Shown here: positions 40,557 through 48,502 of the stretch, piece after piece | How the letters are laid out: every line of letters begins with the position of its first letter | Position numbering within the stretch: the stretch's first letter is position 1 | Origin: Streptococcus toyakuensis | GTDB taxonomy: Bacteria > Bacillota > Bacilli > Lactobacillales > Streptococcaceae | Assembly: GCF_024346585.1 (NCBI RefSeq) | Contig: NZ_AP024523.1 | Span: forward strand, 1,745,001 to 1,809,000 | DNA length: 64,000 nt | Direction: 5' to 3' | Notes under the pieces: generated by a model | Seen by the model: only the letters and a program-made list of their open reading frames with translations | Databases searched by the model: none | What the model was told of the DNA's origin: nothing | Translations under genes and position numbers: made by a program

Positions 40557-40585
40557 ATTTTATCATATTTCAGCCCAAGTGTAAA
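40557..40585 (-). promoter_or_regulatory. Promoter of asp23-fakA
   Basis: Minus-strand -35 TTTACA (40580-40585), a 17-base spacer and -10 TAAAAT (40557-40562). Confidence 0.65.
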
Positions 40586-40647
40586 AGCAGAATACTGTAT
40601 CAGCGGATATTTACTCTATTTTTCAAATGATTTTATATCTACAGTAA

Positions 40648-40672
40648 AAGAAAAAAGACCCTAAGGTCTCCT
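40648..40672 (-). terminator. Terminator of rpmB
   Basis: Minus-strand AGACC-TTAG-GGTCT followed by TTTTTTC, just past the rpmB stop. Confidence 0.65.
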
Positions 40673-40683
40673 TACTTTTATTA

Positions 40684-40872
40684 TTAAACGCGTTCAACTT
40701 TACCTGATTTCAAAGCACGAGCTGAAGCCCAAACTTTTTTAGGTTTACCATCGATAAGAACAGTAACTTTTTGAAGGTTTGGTTTTACGGCACGTTTTGT
40801 TTGGTTCATCGCGTGTGAACGGTTGTTTCCTGATACAGTCTTACGACCTGTAAAGTAACATACTTTAGCCAT
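40684..40872 (-). CDS. rpmB: 50S ribosomal protein bL28
   Basis: A 62-residue ribosomal protein ([20 protein letters not shown]...), typical of the zinc-free form: only the single N-terminal Cys is present, without CxxC pairs. Strong ribosome site TAGGAGG, own promoter and own terminator. Confidence 0.97.
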   Translation of the reverse strand: MAKVCYFTGRKTVSGNNRSHAMNQTKRAVKPNLQKVTVLIDGKPKKVWASARALKSGKVERV

Positions 40873-40931
40873 TTGTGTTTTCCTCCTATTAGATCTAATA
40901 TAGCGGATGTGCTAGCACCACATACTGTACT

Positions 40932-40960
40932 ATGTTATCACACTTTCTTCATTTTTGCAA
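40932..40960 (-). promoter_or_regulatory. Promoter of rpmB
   Basis: Minus-strand -35 TTGCAA (40955-40960), a 17-base spacer and -10 TAACAT (40932-40937). Confidence 0.6.
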
Positions 40961-40978
40961 GGGAATTGGAAGATTTTT

Positions 40979-41653
40979 TTATTTAACGTAGACAATTCCC
41001 AACTTCCCAAAGGCCACATCTCCACGTATAATCAAAGTTTTGCTGGTTGGCGCTAGAGGAGTATCTGCCTTGGCTACGCCACAGAAAGTTTCTACCTTTA
41101 AATCAACTCCCCAATGTTTAGGAACATAGATAACTGCATTCCCAAAACCGACTTCCACTTTCAGAGTTGCGCTATCTCCTAAAATCTCTGCATTGTCATA
41201 ATATATCTTGGCATTTCCAAAACCAACTTCTACTTGGTCGTCTACCAATTCTTGATTTTGCTTGTAGAAAGTCCCAGTCCCAAAAGCAACTTCCTTATCT
41301 GTAAGAATGGTCTTTTTACCATCATACCACCATTTTTTCCCATTCCAAGTTCTGTTAGAATGAGTGAGTGCGCTGACACCCATTACGATTAAAATACTTG
41401 CCCAGAACAATGACTGATTGGGAATTGGTAAAATGCCATAAAAGTGGTTAGCAATCATTAAGGCTACTAGAGCTGTAAAAGAGGCTGAAGTTAAGTGACG
41501 ACGCAACAAAGCTCCAACTGATTGATAGGCAAAAAATGCAATACCAAGCAAGGGCCAAATTTGCCCACCGAATGAAGGGATTCCAAAATTTCCTTGTAAT
41601 AATATTAAAGCCGCCAAAATAAGCAACACAATACCAAATGCTTTCTTTTTCAT
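40979..41653 (-). CDS. LiaF-like membrane protein, partner of the LytTR regulator
   Basis: A 224-residue protein with four hydrophobic segments in the first 95 residues (MKKKAFGIVLLILAALILL..., WPLLGIAFFAYQSVGALL, ASFTALVALMIANHF, LFWASILIVMGVSAL). A soluble C-terminal domain of the LiaF/cell-wall-active-antibiotics-response type follows, marked by repeated VGFGNAKIYY, VGFGNAVIYV and VAFGKLGIVYV. It follows the LytTR gene by 4 bases. In other streptococci a LytTR regulator is often paired with a membrane protein that inhibits it; by analogy this protein may hold the regulator inactive until the envelope is disturbed. That role is inference. Confidence 0.8.
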   Translation of the reverse strand: MKKKAFGIVLLILAALILLQGNFGIPSFGGQIWPLLGIAFFAYQSVGALLRRHLTSASFTALVALMIANHFYGILPIPNQSLFWASILIVMGVSALTHSNRTWNGKKWWYDGKKTILTDKEVAFGTGTFYKQNQELVDDQVEVGFGNAKIYYDNAEILGDSATLKVEVGFGNAVIYVPKHWGVDLKVETFCGVAKADTPLAPTSKTLIIRGDVAFGKLGIVYVK

Positions 41654-41657
41654 GTTC

Positions 41658-42104
41658 TTACCTCATGTTTCTTAGATTTTCTTTTAGGAGGGATTGGTAA
41701 TGTCGTGAGACATGAACCTCCTTGTGGGTCTGATAAAAGGAAATGGTGCCCGTTCCTGAAAAGGACTTGTCCACCGAATAGATTTGCCGAATATTAGCGA
41801 TAGTTGACTTGGATACCCGACTAAAGTAACGAGGAAGGATAGCCTCTAACTCATAGAGTTTAAGCCGAACCTCGTAGGCATCTTTCTGGGTATGGGCGTA
41901 AATCTTGTTAACTTCCGTCTCAAAGAAGAGAATTTCCGATAGGTCCAGATAATATTCACCCGTCCCCTTGTAAAAAATCAACCTAGGAGACTTGGATTCT
42001 TGCAAGAGCCGCTGTAAATCCGCAATCTCATCTGTCAAAGCCGCTGCCTTGATGATAATTTCAGTTTCCTCTAAATTGCTGTCAATTTCGATTCGTAACT
42101 TCAT
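41658..42104 (-). CDS. LytTR-domain DNA-binding regulator
   Basis: A 148-residue regulator consisting of a short N-terminal part (MKLRIEIDSNLEETEIIIKA) and a complete LytTR DNA-binding domain from about 50. LytTR marks visible are LSEILFFETEVNKIYAHT, LPRYFSRVSKSTIANI and FSGTGTISFYQTHKEVHVSR. There is no receiver domain, so it is not a classical two-component response regulator. It forms an operon with the LiaF-like membrane gene. Two 8-base direct repeats 21 bases apart lie just upstream of its -35, which fits autoregulation. Confidence 0.88.
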   Translation of the reverse strand: MKLRIEIDSNLEETEIIIKAAALTDEIADLQRLLQESKSPRLIFYKGTGEYYLDLSEILFFETEVNKIYAHTQKDAYEVRLKLYELEAILPRYFSRVSKSTIANIRQIYSVDKSFSGTGTISFYQTHKEVHVSRHYQSLLKENLRNMR

Positions 42105-42124
42105 TCCATCTCCTTTCTGACTCT

Positions 42125-42153
42125 ACTATATCAAAGGGAAAATAAGAAAACAA
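42125..42153 (-). promoter_or_regulatory. Promoter of the LytTR operon
   Basis: Minus-strand -35 TTGTTT (42148-42153), a 17-base spacer and -10 TATAGT (42125-42130). The start would be only about 15-20 bases before the gene. Confidence 0.65.
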
Positions 42154-42165
42154 GAGCAAAAAAGC

Positions 42166-42194
42166 AAGTGGTTACTTTAGACTCGTAAGTGGTT
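42166..42194 (-). promoter_or_regulatory. Phased direct repeats, candidate LytTR binding site
   Basis: AAGTGGTT occurs at 42166-42173 and 42187-42194 on the plus strand: perfect copies, 13-base gap, 21-base period (two helical turns). They sit 12 bases upstream of the -35, where LytTR activators bind. They also overlap a small hairpin (GTGGT-CCCACA-ACCAC). Confidence 0.6.
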
Positions 42195-42217
42195 GTGGGA
42201 CCACCTTAACTTACAGG

Positions 42218-42733
42218 TCAACATAGAAAGAAAATCACACCCCACACAAGACCACAAATATAGCCAACCACTACATCCTTGGGAAAATGCACTCCACCTA
42301 AGACTCTCACGAGACCGAGGAGGGCTGACAAGACCAACAAGATAACCCCTACAGATAAACTAGCATGCAAGCAAGCCATGGAGATAATGGTTGCTGAAAA
42401 GACATGACGACTGGGCATAGACTGACCAGGGCTATCTCTGTCAAGCAAAGGTTTAATATCCCATTCCTCATAAGGCCTAGGGGCATTGATTTTCTTACGA
42501 AGAAAGGATAAAATCACAAAACCTGATGCAGGGATAAACAAATAGATTCCGACCTGTTTCCCAAGTCCTTGTTGGAGATAGGTAGTTGCTAACAAGGTTA
42601 GATAAATCATAGGCATAACTGCCGTCATGAACCGATTGAAAGTTCTTAACAAGCTCAGAAGAAAGGGCCTATTTTCAATGTTACCAGCAATGTGGTCATA
42701 CCATTCTTGATAATTTTTCATATATTTTCTCAT
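42218..42733 (-). CDS. PAP2 family membrane phosphatase
   Basis: A membrane protein of about 171 residues with five hydrophobic segments. The PAP2 motifs are RKKINAPRPYEEW (motif C1), MPSRHVFSA (C2, with Arg in place of the usual Gly) and RVLGGVHFPKDVV (C3). The substrate is a lipid phosphate or pyrophosphate, not further defined. The start is uncertain between ATGs at 42733 and 42721. It is transcribed on its own, between the ABC exporter and the LytTR operon. Confidence 0.82.
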   Translation of the reverse strand: MRKYMKNYQEWYDHIAGNIENRPFLLSLLRTFNRFMTAVMPMIYLTLLATTYLQQGLGKQVGIYLFIPASGFVILSFLRKKINAPRPYEEWDIKPLLDRDSPGQSMPSRHVFSATIISMACLHASLSVGVILLVLSALLGLVRVLGGVHFPKDVVVGYICGLVWGVIFFLC

Positions 42734-42786
42734 CACTTACTCAAATTTTACTTATAGGGAAGCACTTGTCTTCTAGTATAGTGCAG

Positions 42787-42812
42787 AAAAAGAAGGCCGT
42801 CAAGCCTTCTTT
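42787..42812 (-). terminator. Terminator of the marR-ABC operon
   Basis: Minus-strand AAAGAAGGC-TTGAC-GGCCTTCTTTTT, immediately after the exporter stop. Confidence 0.8.
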
Positions 42813-42816
42813 GGGT

Positions 42817-44577
42817 TTATTCTTCTGCTTCGTCTTCTGTAAATTGACTGTTGTAGAGGTCAGCGTAGAAACCACCTTGCGCCATCAGCTCATCATGATT
42901 TCCTTGCTCGATGATATTACCATTCTTCATAACAAGAATCAAATCAGCATTTCGGACGGTAGACAAGCGGTGAGCGATGACAAAGGAAGTTCTTCCCTCC
43001 ATCAAACGATCCATGGCTTTCTGAATCAATTCCTCTGTACGGGTATCAACAGAAGAAGTCGCCTCATCTAGGATTAGGAGTGGCGCATCTTTCAGCAAAG
43101 CACGAGCGATAGTCAAGAGTTGTTTTTGTCCGACAGACAAGGTCACTGTATCATCCAAGACGGTATCGTAACCATCTGGTAGTGTCATGATAAAGTGGTG
43201 AATCCCTACAGCCTTGCTGGCTTCAATCACGCGCTCATCACTAATATCCTTTTGGTTATAGATGAGATTGTCTCGGATAGTGCCTTCAAATAGCCAAGTG
43301 TCCTGCAAGACCATTGAAAAGGCATCGTGTACTTCCGAACGCTTCATCTCCTTGGTGTCCACACCATCGATACGGATACTTCCCTTATCAAGCTCATAGA
43401 ACTTCATCAAAAGATTGACAATGGTTGTCTTACCAGCTCCGGTCGGTCCAACAATGGCAACCTTTTGACCTGCATGAGCGGTCGCAGAAAAGTCATGGAT
43501 GATAGTTCGCTCTGGTGTATAACCAAAGGAGACTCGTTCAAAGGCTACTTGACCTTTCATATCGCTCAATTGTCTTTCTTTATGGGATTCGTCTTCCATT
43601 TCCTCTTCAGCTAGGAATTCGAAGACGCGTCCCATGGCTGCACTAGCCTGCTGCAAACTAGTAATTCCTTGGGCAATTTGTGAAAGAGGCTGAGAAAAGA
43701 TACGAACGTAGGCCATAAAGGCAACGATAATTCCAATACTAATCTGCCCATTCAGAGCCAAAGCTGCACCAACAATAATCACCAAGGCATAGCTAAAGTT
43801 CCCAATAAACATCATAATCGGCATCATAATCCCTGAAATAAACTGAGATTTCCAGATACTATCATACAGGCGATGGTTTAATCTCGAAAACTCTTCTTTC
43901 GTGCTCTCGATAGCATTGTAGCTGGTCACTACATTATGGCCAGAGTACATTTCTTCCACATAACCATTTACAGCTGCCAAATCCTGTTGCTGACTCTTAA
44001 AGAAGCTCTGGGATTTGCCCATAAAGACAGACACGAAAGCAAATCCAACAAAAGTTGAAACAACCGTCACCAAGGCTAAAATCCAGTTCATCCCAAACAT
44101 GGTTACCAAGACTGCCACGACCAGTAAAGTGGATGAAAGAACTGTTCCCAGACTTTGATTAAGGGACTGGGCTGCAGTATCAACATCATTGGTCACACGA
44201 GACAAGGTATCTCCTTGAGAATGTCCATCAAAATATCCCAATGGTAGGTGATTGATTTTCTCTGCAACCGCTCTTCTCAAACGCTCTGAAAAACGTTGAA
44301 TAGCTGTTGTAAACAGAAAGGCCTGCAAATAATTTGATAGGAGTCCAATCACATAAATCACGGCCAAAAAACCACCAATAGCTGCAACCGCCGCGACATC
44401 CACACTTGTTTCCAGGCCACTTGCAATGATATTGGTCATTTCCTTGATACGAGTTGGACCATAAACAGTAATGATATTGGATACGATTGTTGCTAGAAAG
44501 GCGATCAGAAGGGCAAACTGGAGACCTGCAAGATAGGGTTTACTTTGTTTCCAAAGAGACATTTTCTTATTTTCCAT
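42817..44577 (-). CDS. Heterodimeric ABC exporter, subunit with complete ATPase site
   Basis: A 586-residue half transporter: six-helix membrane domain (residues about 15-310), then a nucleotide-binding domain with Walker A GPTGAGKTT, signature LSVGQKQL and Walker B LLILDEATSS with catalytic Glu. The partner encoded upstream has Asp at the Glu position, the asymmetric design of multidrug exporters such as LmrCD, BmrCD or PatAB. The start is the ATG at 44577 because GGAGGAATTGGAAC precedes it; the longer frame lacks a site. It overlaps the upstream subunit gene by 11 bases. MarR control suggests a role in efflux of a toxic compound. Confidence 0.9.
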   Translation of the reverse strand: MENKKMSLWKQSKPYLAGLQFALLIAFLATIVSNIITVYGPTRIKEMTNIIASGLETSVDVAAVAAIGGFLAVIYVIGLLSNYLQAFLFTTAIQRFSERLRRAVAEKINHLPLGYFDGHSQGDTLSRVTNDVDTAAQSLNQSLGTVLSSTLLVVAVLVTMFGMNWILALVTVVSTFVGFAFVSVFMGKSQSFFKSQQQDLAAVNGYVEEMYSGHNVVTSYNAIESTKEEFSRLNHRLYDSIWKSQFISGIMMPIMMFIGNFSYALVIIVGAALALNGQISIGIIVAFMAYVRIFSQPLSQIAQGITSLQQASAAMGRVFEFLAEEEMEDESHKERQLSDMKGQVAFERVSFGYTPERTIIHDFSATAHAGQKVAIVGPTGAGKTTIVNLLMKFYELDKGSIRIDGVDTKEMKRSEVHDAFSMVLQDTWLFEGTIRDNLIYNQKDISDERVIEASKAVGIHHFIMTLPDGYDTVLDDTVTLSVGQKQLLTIARALLKDAPLLILDEATSSVDTRTEELIQKAMDRLMEGRTSFVIAHRLSTVRNADLILVMKNGNIIEQGNHDELMAQGGFYADLYNSQFTEDEAEE

Positions 44578-46336
44578 GTTCCAATTCCTCCTTCGATAGT
44601 TGTGAATAGGCAATTTCTTGGTACACTTCGTTATTAGCTAGAAGTTCCTTGTGGGTGCCTTGTCCCACGACTTTCCCTTGATCCAAGACCAAAATCAAAT
44701 CTGCATCCATAATGGTTGAAATACGCTGTGCAACGATAAGCTTGGTCATAGATTTAGTTTTTTCTGCTAGCTCTTGGCGTAGAACACGGTCTGTCTTGTA
44801 GTCCAAGGCTGAGAAGGAGTCATCAAAGATGAGGATTTCTGGCTTCCGAGCCAAGGCACGCGCAATTGCCAGACGCTGTCTTTGACCACCTGAGAAGTTG
44901 GTTCCTCCTTGGGCCACTTCTGACTCTAAGCCAGATTCCTTGTCTTCGATAAAGTTCTTAGACTGGGCCAATTCCAGAGCCTGCCACATAGCCTGCTCAC
45001 TAAGCGGTGTTTCTTGACTCTGTCCAAAGTCTAGATTACCCTTGACATCACCTGAAAAGAGAACTGCTTTCTGAGGAATATAACCAACCTTGTTGCGCAA
45101 ATCTTCTAAGGCATAGTCTTGAACATTGACACCGTCCACCAGAATTTGCCCTGCTGATACATCGTAGAAACGTGGAATCAGATTGACCAGAGTTGATTTA
45201 CCAGAACCTGTTGACCCAATAAAGGCTACTGTTTGACCAGCGTCTGCTTTAAAGCTGACATGCTCAATAACCGCCTCCGAATTTGCCGCATAGCGGAAGG
45301 TCACATCCTTAAATTCGACCTGACCTTTGAGGTTTTCATCAGCCAGCTGCACGTGAACAGGATTTTGGATAGAAGAATGCAAATCTAAAACCTGATTGAT
45401 CCGCTTAGCAGAAACCATGGTTCGGGGAAGAACGATGAAGAGTGCTCCCATGAGAAGGAAGCCCATGACAACCTGCATGGCATAAGACATGAAAACAACC
45501 ATGTCACTAAAGAGAGGCAGACGCGCTGATGGAGCAGCATCGTTGATTACATAGGCTCCAATCCAATAAATCGCCACACTCAAACCACTTGAAATCCCCA
45601 TCATGATAGGGTTCAAAATAGCCATAAGACGGTTGACAAACAAATTCAAGCGTGTCAATTCATCATTTGCTGCTGCAAATTTTTCATTTTGGTATTCTTC
45701 AGCATTGTAGGCGCGAACGACACGAATACCTGTTAAACTCTCACGAGTGATACTGTTCAGTTTATCAGTCAGCCCCTGAATCAAGGACTGTTTTGGAAAG
45801 GCTAGCGTCATCAAAACAGTCGTCATCAGAACGTTGACAATCACTGCCACAAGTACGGCCCAGAGCCAGTATTCTGAATGACCTAAAATCTTCCCGATAG
45901 CCCAGATAGCCATAATCGGACCACGCGTCACCACTTGCAAGCCCATGGTAATCAACACCTGAACCTGAGTAATGTCATTGGTGGTACGAGTTAGGAGACT
46001 GGGAATAGAGAATTTCTTAATCTCTGTCTGCGAGTAGTCTAAAACTCTGTTAAAAATATCACTTCTCAGCCTACTAGTATAAGAAGCAGCCACTCTGGAG
46101 GCAAAAAATCCAACTGCAACTGCGGACAAGAAAGCCAGAAAGGACATTCCCACCATCATGCTTGCCGGCTGCCACAACTCATCTAAATTAGTTCCTTGAC
46201 TACCTAGCAAATCCGTGATTTTAGAGATATAGGTCGGCACTTCCAACTCCAGATAGACCGAAAAGCAAGTAAAGAGAATGGCAAGTAAAATCATCCCCCA
46301 TTCTTTTCTACTAATTCGTTTTGCTAATTTCTTCAT
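44567..46336 (-). CDS. Heterodimeric ABC exporter, subunit with degenerate ATPase site
   Basis: A 589-residue half transporter with an exporter-type membrane domain (about 1-310) and a nucleotide-binding domain with Walker A GSTGSGKST and signature FSGGQRQR. The Walker B is ILIFDDSFSALD: the catalytic Glu is replaced by Asp, and the switch His region reads VAQRIST. This marks the degenerate half of a heterodimer. It overlaps marR by 26 bases upstream and its partner by 11 bases downstream, so the three genes form a coupled operon. Confidence 0.92.
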   Translation of the reverse strand: MKKLAKRISRKEWGMILLAILFTCFSVYLELEVPTYISKITDLLGSQGTNLDELWQPASMMVGMSFLAFLSAVAVGFFASRVAASYTSRLRSDIFNRVLDYSQTEIKKFSIPSLLTRTTNDITQVQVLITMGLQVVTRGPIMAIWAIGKILGHSEYWLWAVLVAVIVNVLMTTVLMTLAFPKQSLIQGLTDKLNSITRESLTGIRVVRAYNAEEYQNEKFAAANDELTRLNLFVNRLMAILNPIMMGISSGLSVAIYWIGAYVINDAAPSARLPLFSDMVVFMSYAMQVVMGFLLMGALFIVLPRTMVSAKRINQVLDLHSSIQNPVHVQLADENLKGQVEFKDVTFRYAANSEAVIEHVSFKADAGQTVAFIGSTGSGKSTLVNLIPRFYDVSAGQILVDGVNVQDYALEDLRNKVGYIPQKAVLFSGDVKGNLDFGQSQETPLSEQAMWQALELAQSKNFIEDKESGLESEVAQGGTNFSGGQRQRLAIARALARKPEILIFDDSFSALDYKTDRVLRQELAEKTKSMTKLIVAQRISTIMDADLILVLDQGKVVGQGTHKELLANNEVYQEIAYSQLSKEELEHGK

Positions 46337-46781
46337 TATCTCCTCCTATTCTCTTGATATTTTCCTGTAGTTGACCGAGAACTTTCTCGAAAATCAGTAA
46401 TTCATCTTCATCAATGTCTTCCATCAACTGCTTATCAATTCGTTCAAAAAAGGCCTTAACCTGCTTCATTTGAGAACGTGCTTTGTCCGTCAAACGAACA
46501 AATTTTGCCCGCTTATCGCTAGGACTCGCCTCCAATTCCACCAAACCATTTTGCACCATACGCTTGACCAAGTTACTCGCCACAGACTTGGTAATATTTA
46601 GTTCCTGCTCGATATCTTTAATCAAGACCAGTTTCTCTTTTTGTTCACACTGATCTAAAAAACGCAGAACCTGACCTTGTGGTCCACCCATAAATTCAAT
46701 ACCACAACGTTTGGCTTCCTTTTGCACCATCAAATGAATCTGGTGACCAAAACGCTTAAAAACTAACATCGGTTTGTCCAT
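46311..46781 (-). CDS. MarR family transcriptional regulator
   Basis: A 156-residue winged-helix regulator (LVLIKDIEQELNITKSVASN is helix-turn-helix; KRAKFVRLTDKA is the wing). It heads the exporter operon and most likely represses it through the three palindromes in the promoter region. The ribosome site AGAAAGGAGTTAGT precedes the ATG. Confidence 0.92.
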   Translation of the reverse strand: MDKPMLVFKRFGHQIHLMVQKEAKRCGIEFMGGPQGQVLRFLDQCEQKEKLVLIKDIEQELNITKSVASNLVKRMVQNGLVELEASPSDKRAKFVRLTDKARSQMKQVKAFFERIDKQLMEDIDEDELLIFEKVLGQLQENIKRIGGDNEEISKTN

Positions 46782-46808
46782 ACTAACTCCTTTCTAACCA
46801 TTGCATTT

Positions 46809-46894
46809 GGTTCTCCTGAGAACTAAATAAGTTTTCATGAGAACTATTTTACCACTTTAAAAAGAGATGTCAAGAAAAAGTTTCCATGAGAACT
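46809..46894. promoter_or_regulatory. Three 16-bp palindromes, candidate MarR operators
   Basis: GGTTCTCCTGAGAACT (46809-46824), AGTTTTCATGAGAACT (46830-46845) and AGTTTCCATGAGAACT (46879-46894) share the form AGTTYYCATGAGAACT. The second touches the -10 of the marR promoter on its downstream side; the third lies just upstream of its -35 and 13 bases before the -35 of the divergent promoter. Confidence 0.8.
46846..46873 (-). promoter_or_regulatory. Promoter of the marR-exporter operon
   Basis: Minus-strand -35 TTGACA (46868-46873), a 16-base spacer and -10 TAAAAT (46846-46851), enclosed by the palindromes. Confidence 0.75.
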
Positions 46895-46907
46895 ATCTTA
46901 GTTTAAA

Positions 46908-46936
46908 TTGACATTAGGCAAGATTTTTTATATAAT
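46908..46936 (+). promoter_or_regulatory. Promoter of the DUF4190-like membrane protein gene
   Basis: Perfect -35 TTGACA (46908-46913), a 17-base spacer and perfect -10 TATAAT (46931-46936). Confidence 0.85.
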
Positions 46937-46994
46937 AAGCGCTCACTACTGTGGGTAGAAATCCATTCACTTAATGAGGAGAGAAAACTTTCAA

Positions 46995-47594
46995 ATGAAA
47001 CCAGAAGAACAAAGAGTTTTAGGAATCTTAGCAACTATTTTTGGAGCCATCGCACTTTTAGGATCCTGGATCCCGTTTATTAACTATCCATCGTTGTTCA
47101 TCGGCATCGTCGCATTTATCTTGGGGATTATCGGCCTTATCGTCAACCTCAAAAAACGGAAAACAATGACTATTATCGGAACATCCCTGGCAGTTGCCTC
47201 TGTTGTACTTTTCTTTACGACTCAGGTACTATACGCTGATGTCTACAAAGAGTATGCCAAGGAGTTTAACCGTTCCTACATGGATACGAGTGCCTCAATG
47301 GAACGCGAAGAAAAAAGCGGCTTGACAGACGATACCTTCTCCTGGACCCAAGAACAGTTCGACGCCTTAATCGAAGGTGACCTTGACAACAAAGGAAAAG
47401 GTGGTACCACCTACGAGGATATTATCAACAAACACGGAAAGCCAGATTCCGAGTTTGACTTCACTCTTGGGGGTTACAATACGAAAAAAATCACCTATAT
47501 CTCTATTGGAGACAAGATCAAGACTGTTACCTTAACTTTTGCAAAACAGGACAATGGAGAGCTCTTGCTCGTCCAAAAACATCAGTCGGTCTAG
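46995..47594 (+). CDS. Membrane protein with DUF4190-like N-terminus
   Basis: A 199-residue protein with two or three hydrophobic segments in the first 80 residues (EQRVLGILATIFGAIALLG, SLFIGIVAFILGIIGLIV, TIIGTSLAVASVVLFFT). An extracellular domain of about 115 residues follows (FDALIEGDLDNKGKGGTTY, with a DUF4950-like repeat of the ...EDIINKHGKPDS type). This kind of soluble domain appears in several streptococcal lipoproteins; its function is unknown. The ATG at 46974 is rejected because the ribosome site GAGGAGAG lies downstream of it. It is divergent from marR and has a perfect promoter, so it may be highly expressed. Confidence 0.78.
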   Translation: MKPEEQRVLGILATIFGAIALLGSWIPFINYPSLFIGIVAFILGIIGLIVNLKKRKTMTIIGTSLAVASVVLFFTTQVLYADVYKEYAKEFNRSYMDTSASMEREEKSGLTDDTFSWTQEQFDALIEGDLDNKGKGGTTYEDIINKHGKPDSEFDFTLGGYNTKKITYISIGDKIKTVTLTFAKQDNGELLLVQKHQSV

Positions 47595-47651
47595 GTCTAG
47601 AAAAAGCAATCAACAAAACGATTCTGAAACCAGATTCTAAGTTCAAATATC

Positions 47652-47686
47652 AAAAAAACGAACAGCTAGTAAAACTGTTCGTTTTT
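47652..47686. terminator. Bidirectional terminator between the membrane gene and yebC
   Basis: AAAAACGAACAG-CTAGTAAAA-CTGTTCGTTTTT, between two converging genes. Confidence 0.85.
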
Positions 47687-47689
47687 CTA

Positions 47690-48406
47690 TTAGAATCCAT
47701 CTACGTTTGTGTAGATCTTTTGTACGTCTTCGTCGTCTTCAAGAACGCTGTAAAGTTTTTCAAAGGTTTCAAGATCATCGCCTGACAATTCCACTTCTGA
47801 CTGAGGAATCATTTCCAATTCAGTCACTTGGAATTCTTCGATACCTGACTCACGAAGGGCAACGATAGCCTTATGAAGGTCAGTTGGAGCTGTGTAAACT
47901 GTGATTGTCCCTTCTTCTGCTTCTACATCATCCACATCCACATCTGCTTCTAGCAATTGCTCAAAGACCGCGTCCGCATCTTCACCTGCAAATACGATAA
48001 CTCCCTTGTTGTCAAAGAGGTATGAAACTGAACCTGAAGCGCCCATGTTTCCGCCATTTTTACCAAAGGCTGCACGGACATTAGCCGCTGTACGGTTGAC
48101 ATTTGAAGTCAAAGTATCAACAATCAGCATAGAACCATTTGGTCCAAAACCTTCGTAACGTCCTTCTGTAAAGGTTTCGTCTGTGTTTCCTTTAGCCTTG
48201 TCCAAAGCTTTATCGATAACGTGTTTTGGCACTTGGGCTTGTTTAGCACGGTCGATAACGAATTTCAAGGCTGAGTTTGATTCTGGATCTGGATCACCTT
48301 TTTTAGCTGCTACATAGATTTCTACACCAAATTTTGCATATACTTTAGAGTTAGCTCCATCTTTAGCCGTTTTCTTGGCTACGATATTGGCCCATTTACG
48401 TCCCAT
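47690..48406 (-). CDS. YebC/PmpR family protein (TACO1-like)
   Basis: A 238-residue protein starting [20 protein letters not shown], with the family signature [19 protein letters not shown] (about residues 83-101). Family members act as transcriptional regulators in some bacteria, and recent work ties them to translation of proline-rich stretches; which applies here cannot be told. The C-terminal acidic half is as usual. Start at 48406 with AAAGGAGATTCCTA ahead. Confidence 0.93.
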   Translation of the reverse strand: MGRKWANIVAKKTAKDGANSKVYAKFGVEIYVAAKKGDPDPESNSALKFVIDRAKQAQVPKHVIDKALDKAKGNTDETFTEGRYEGFGPNGSMLIVDTLTSNVNRTAANVRAAFGKNGGNMGASGSVSYLFDNKGVIVFAGEDADAVFEQLLEADVDVDDVEAEEGTITVYTAPTDLHKAIVALRESGIEEFQVTELEMIPQSEVELSGDDLETFEKLYSVLEDDEDVQKIYTNVDGF

Positions 48407-48502
48407 TAGGAATCTCCTTTTTTCACATTTTAATCTTTCTTATTATAACACAAGTTTTTTCGATTTTCACTAGAGGAAATGGATTTTATTCAGTAAATAC
48501 AA

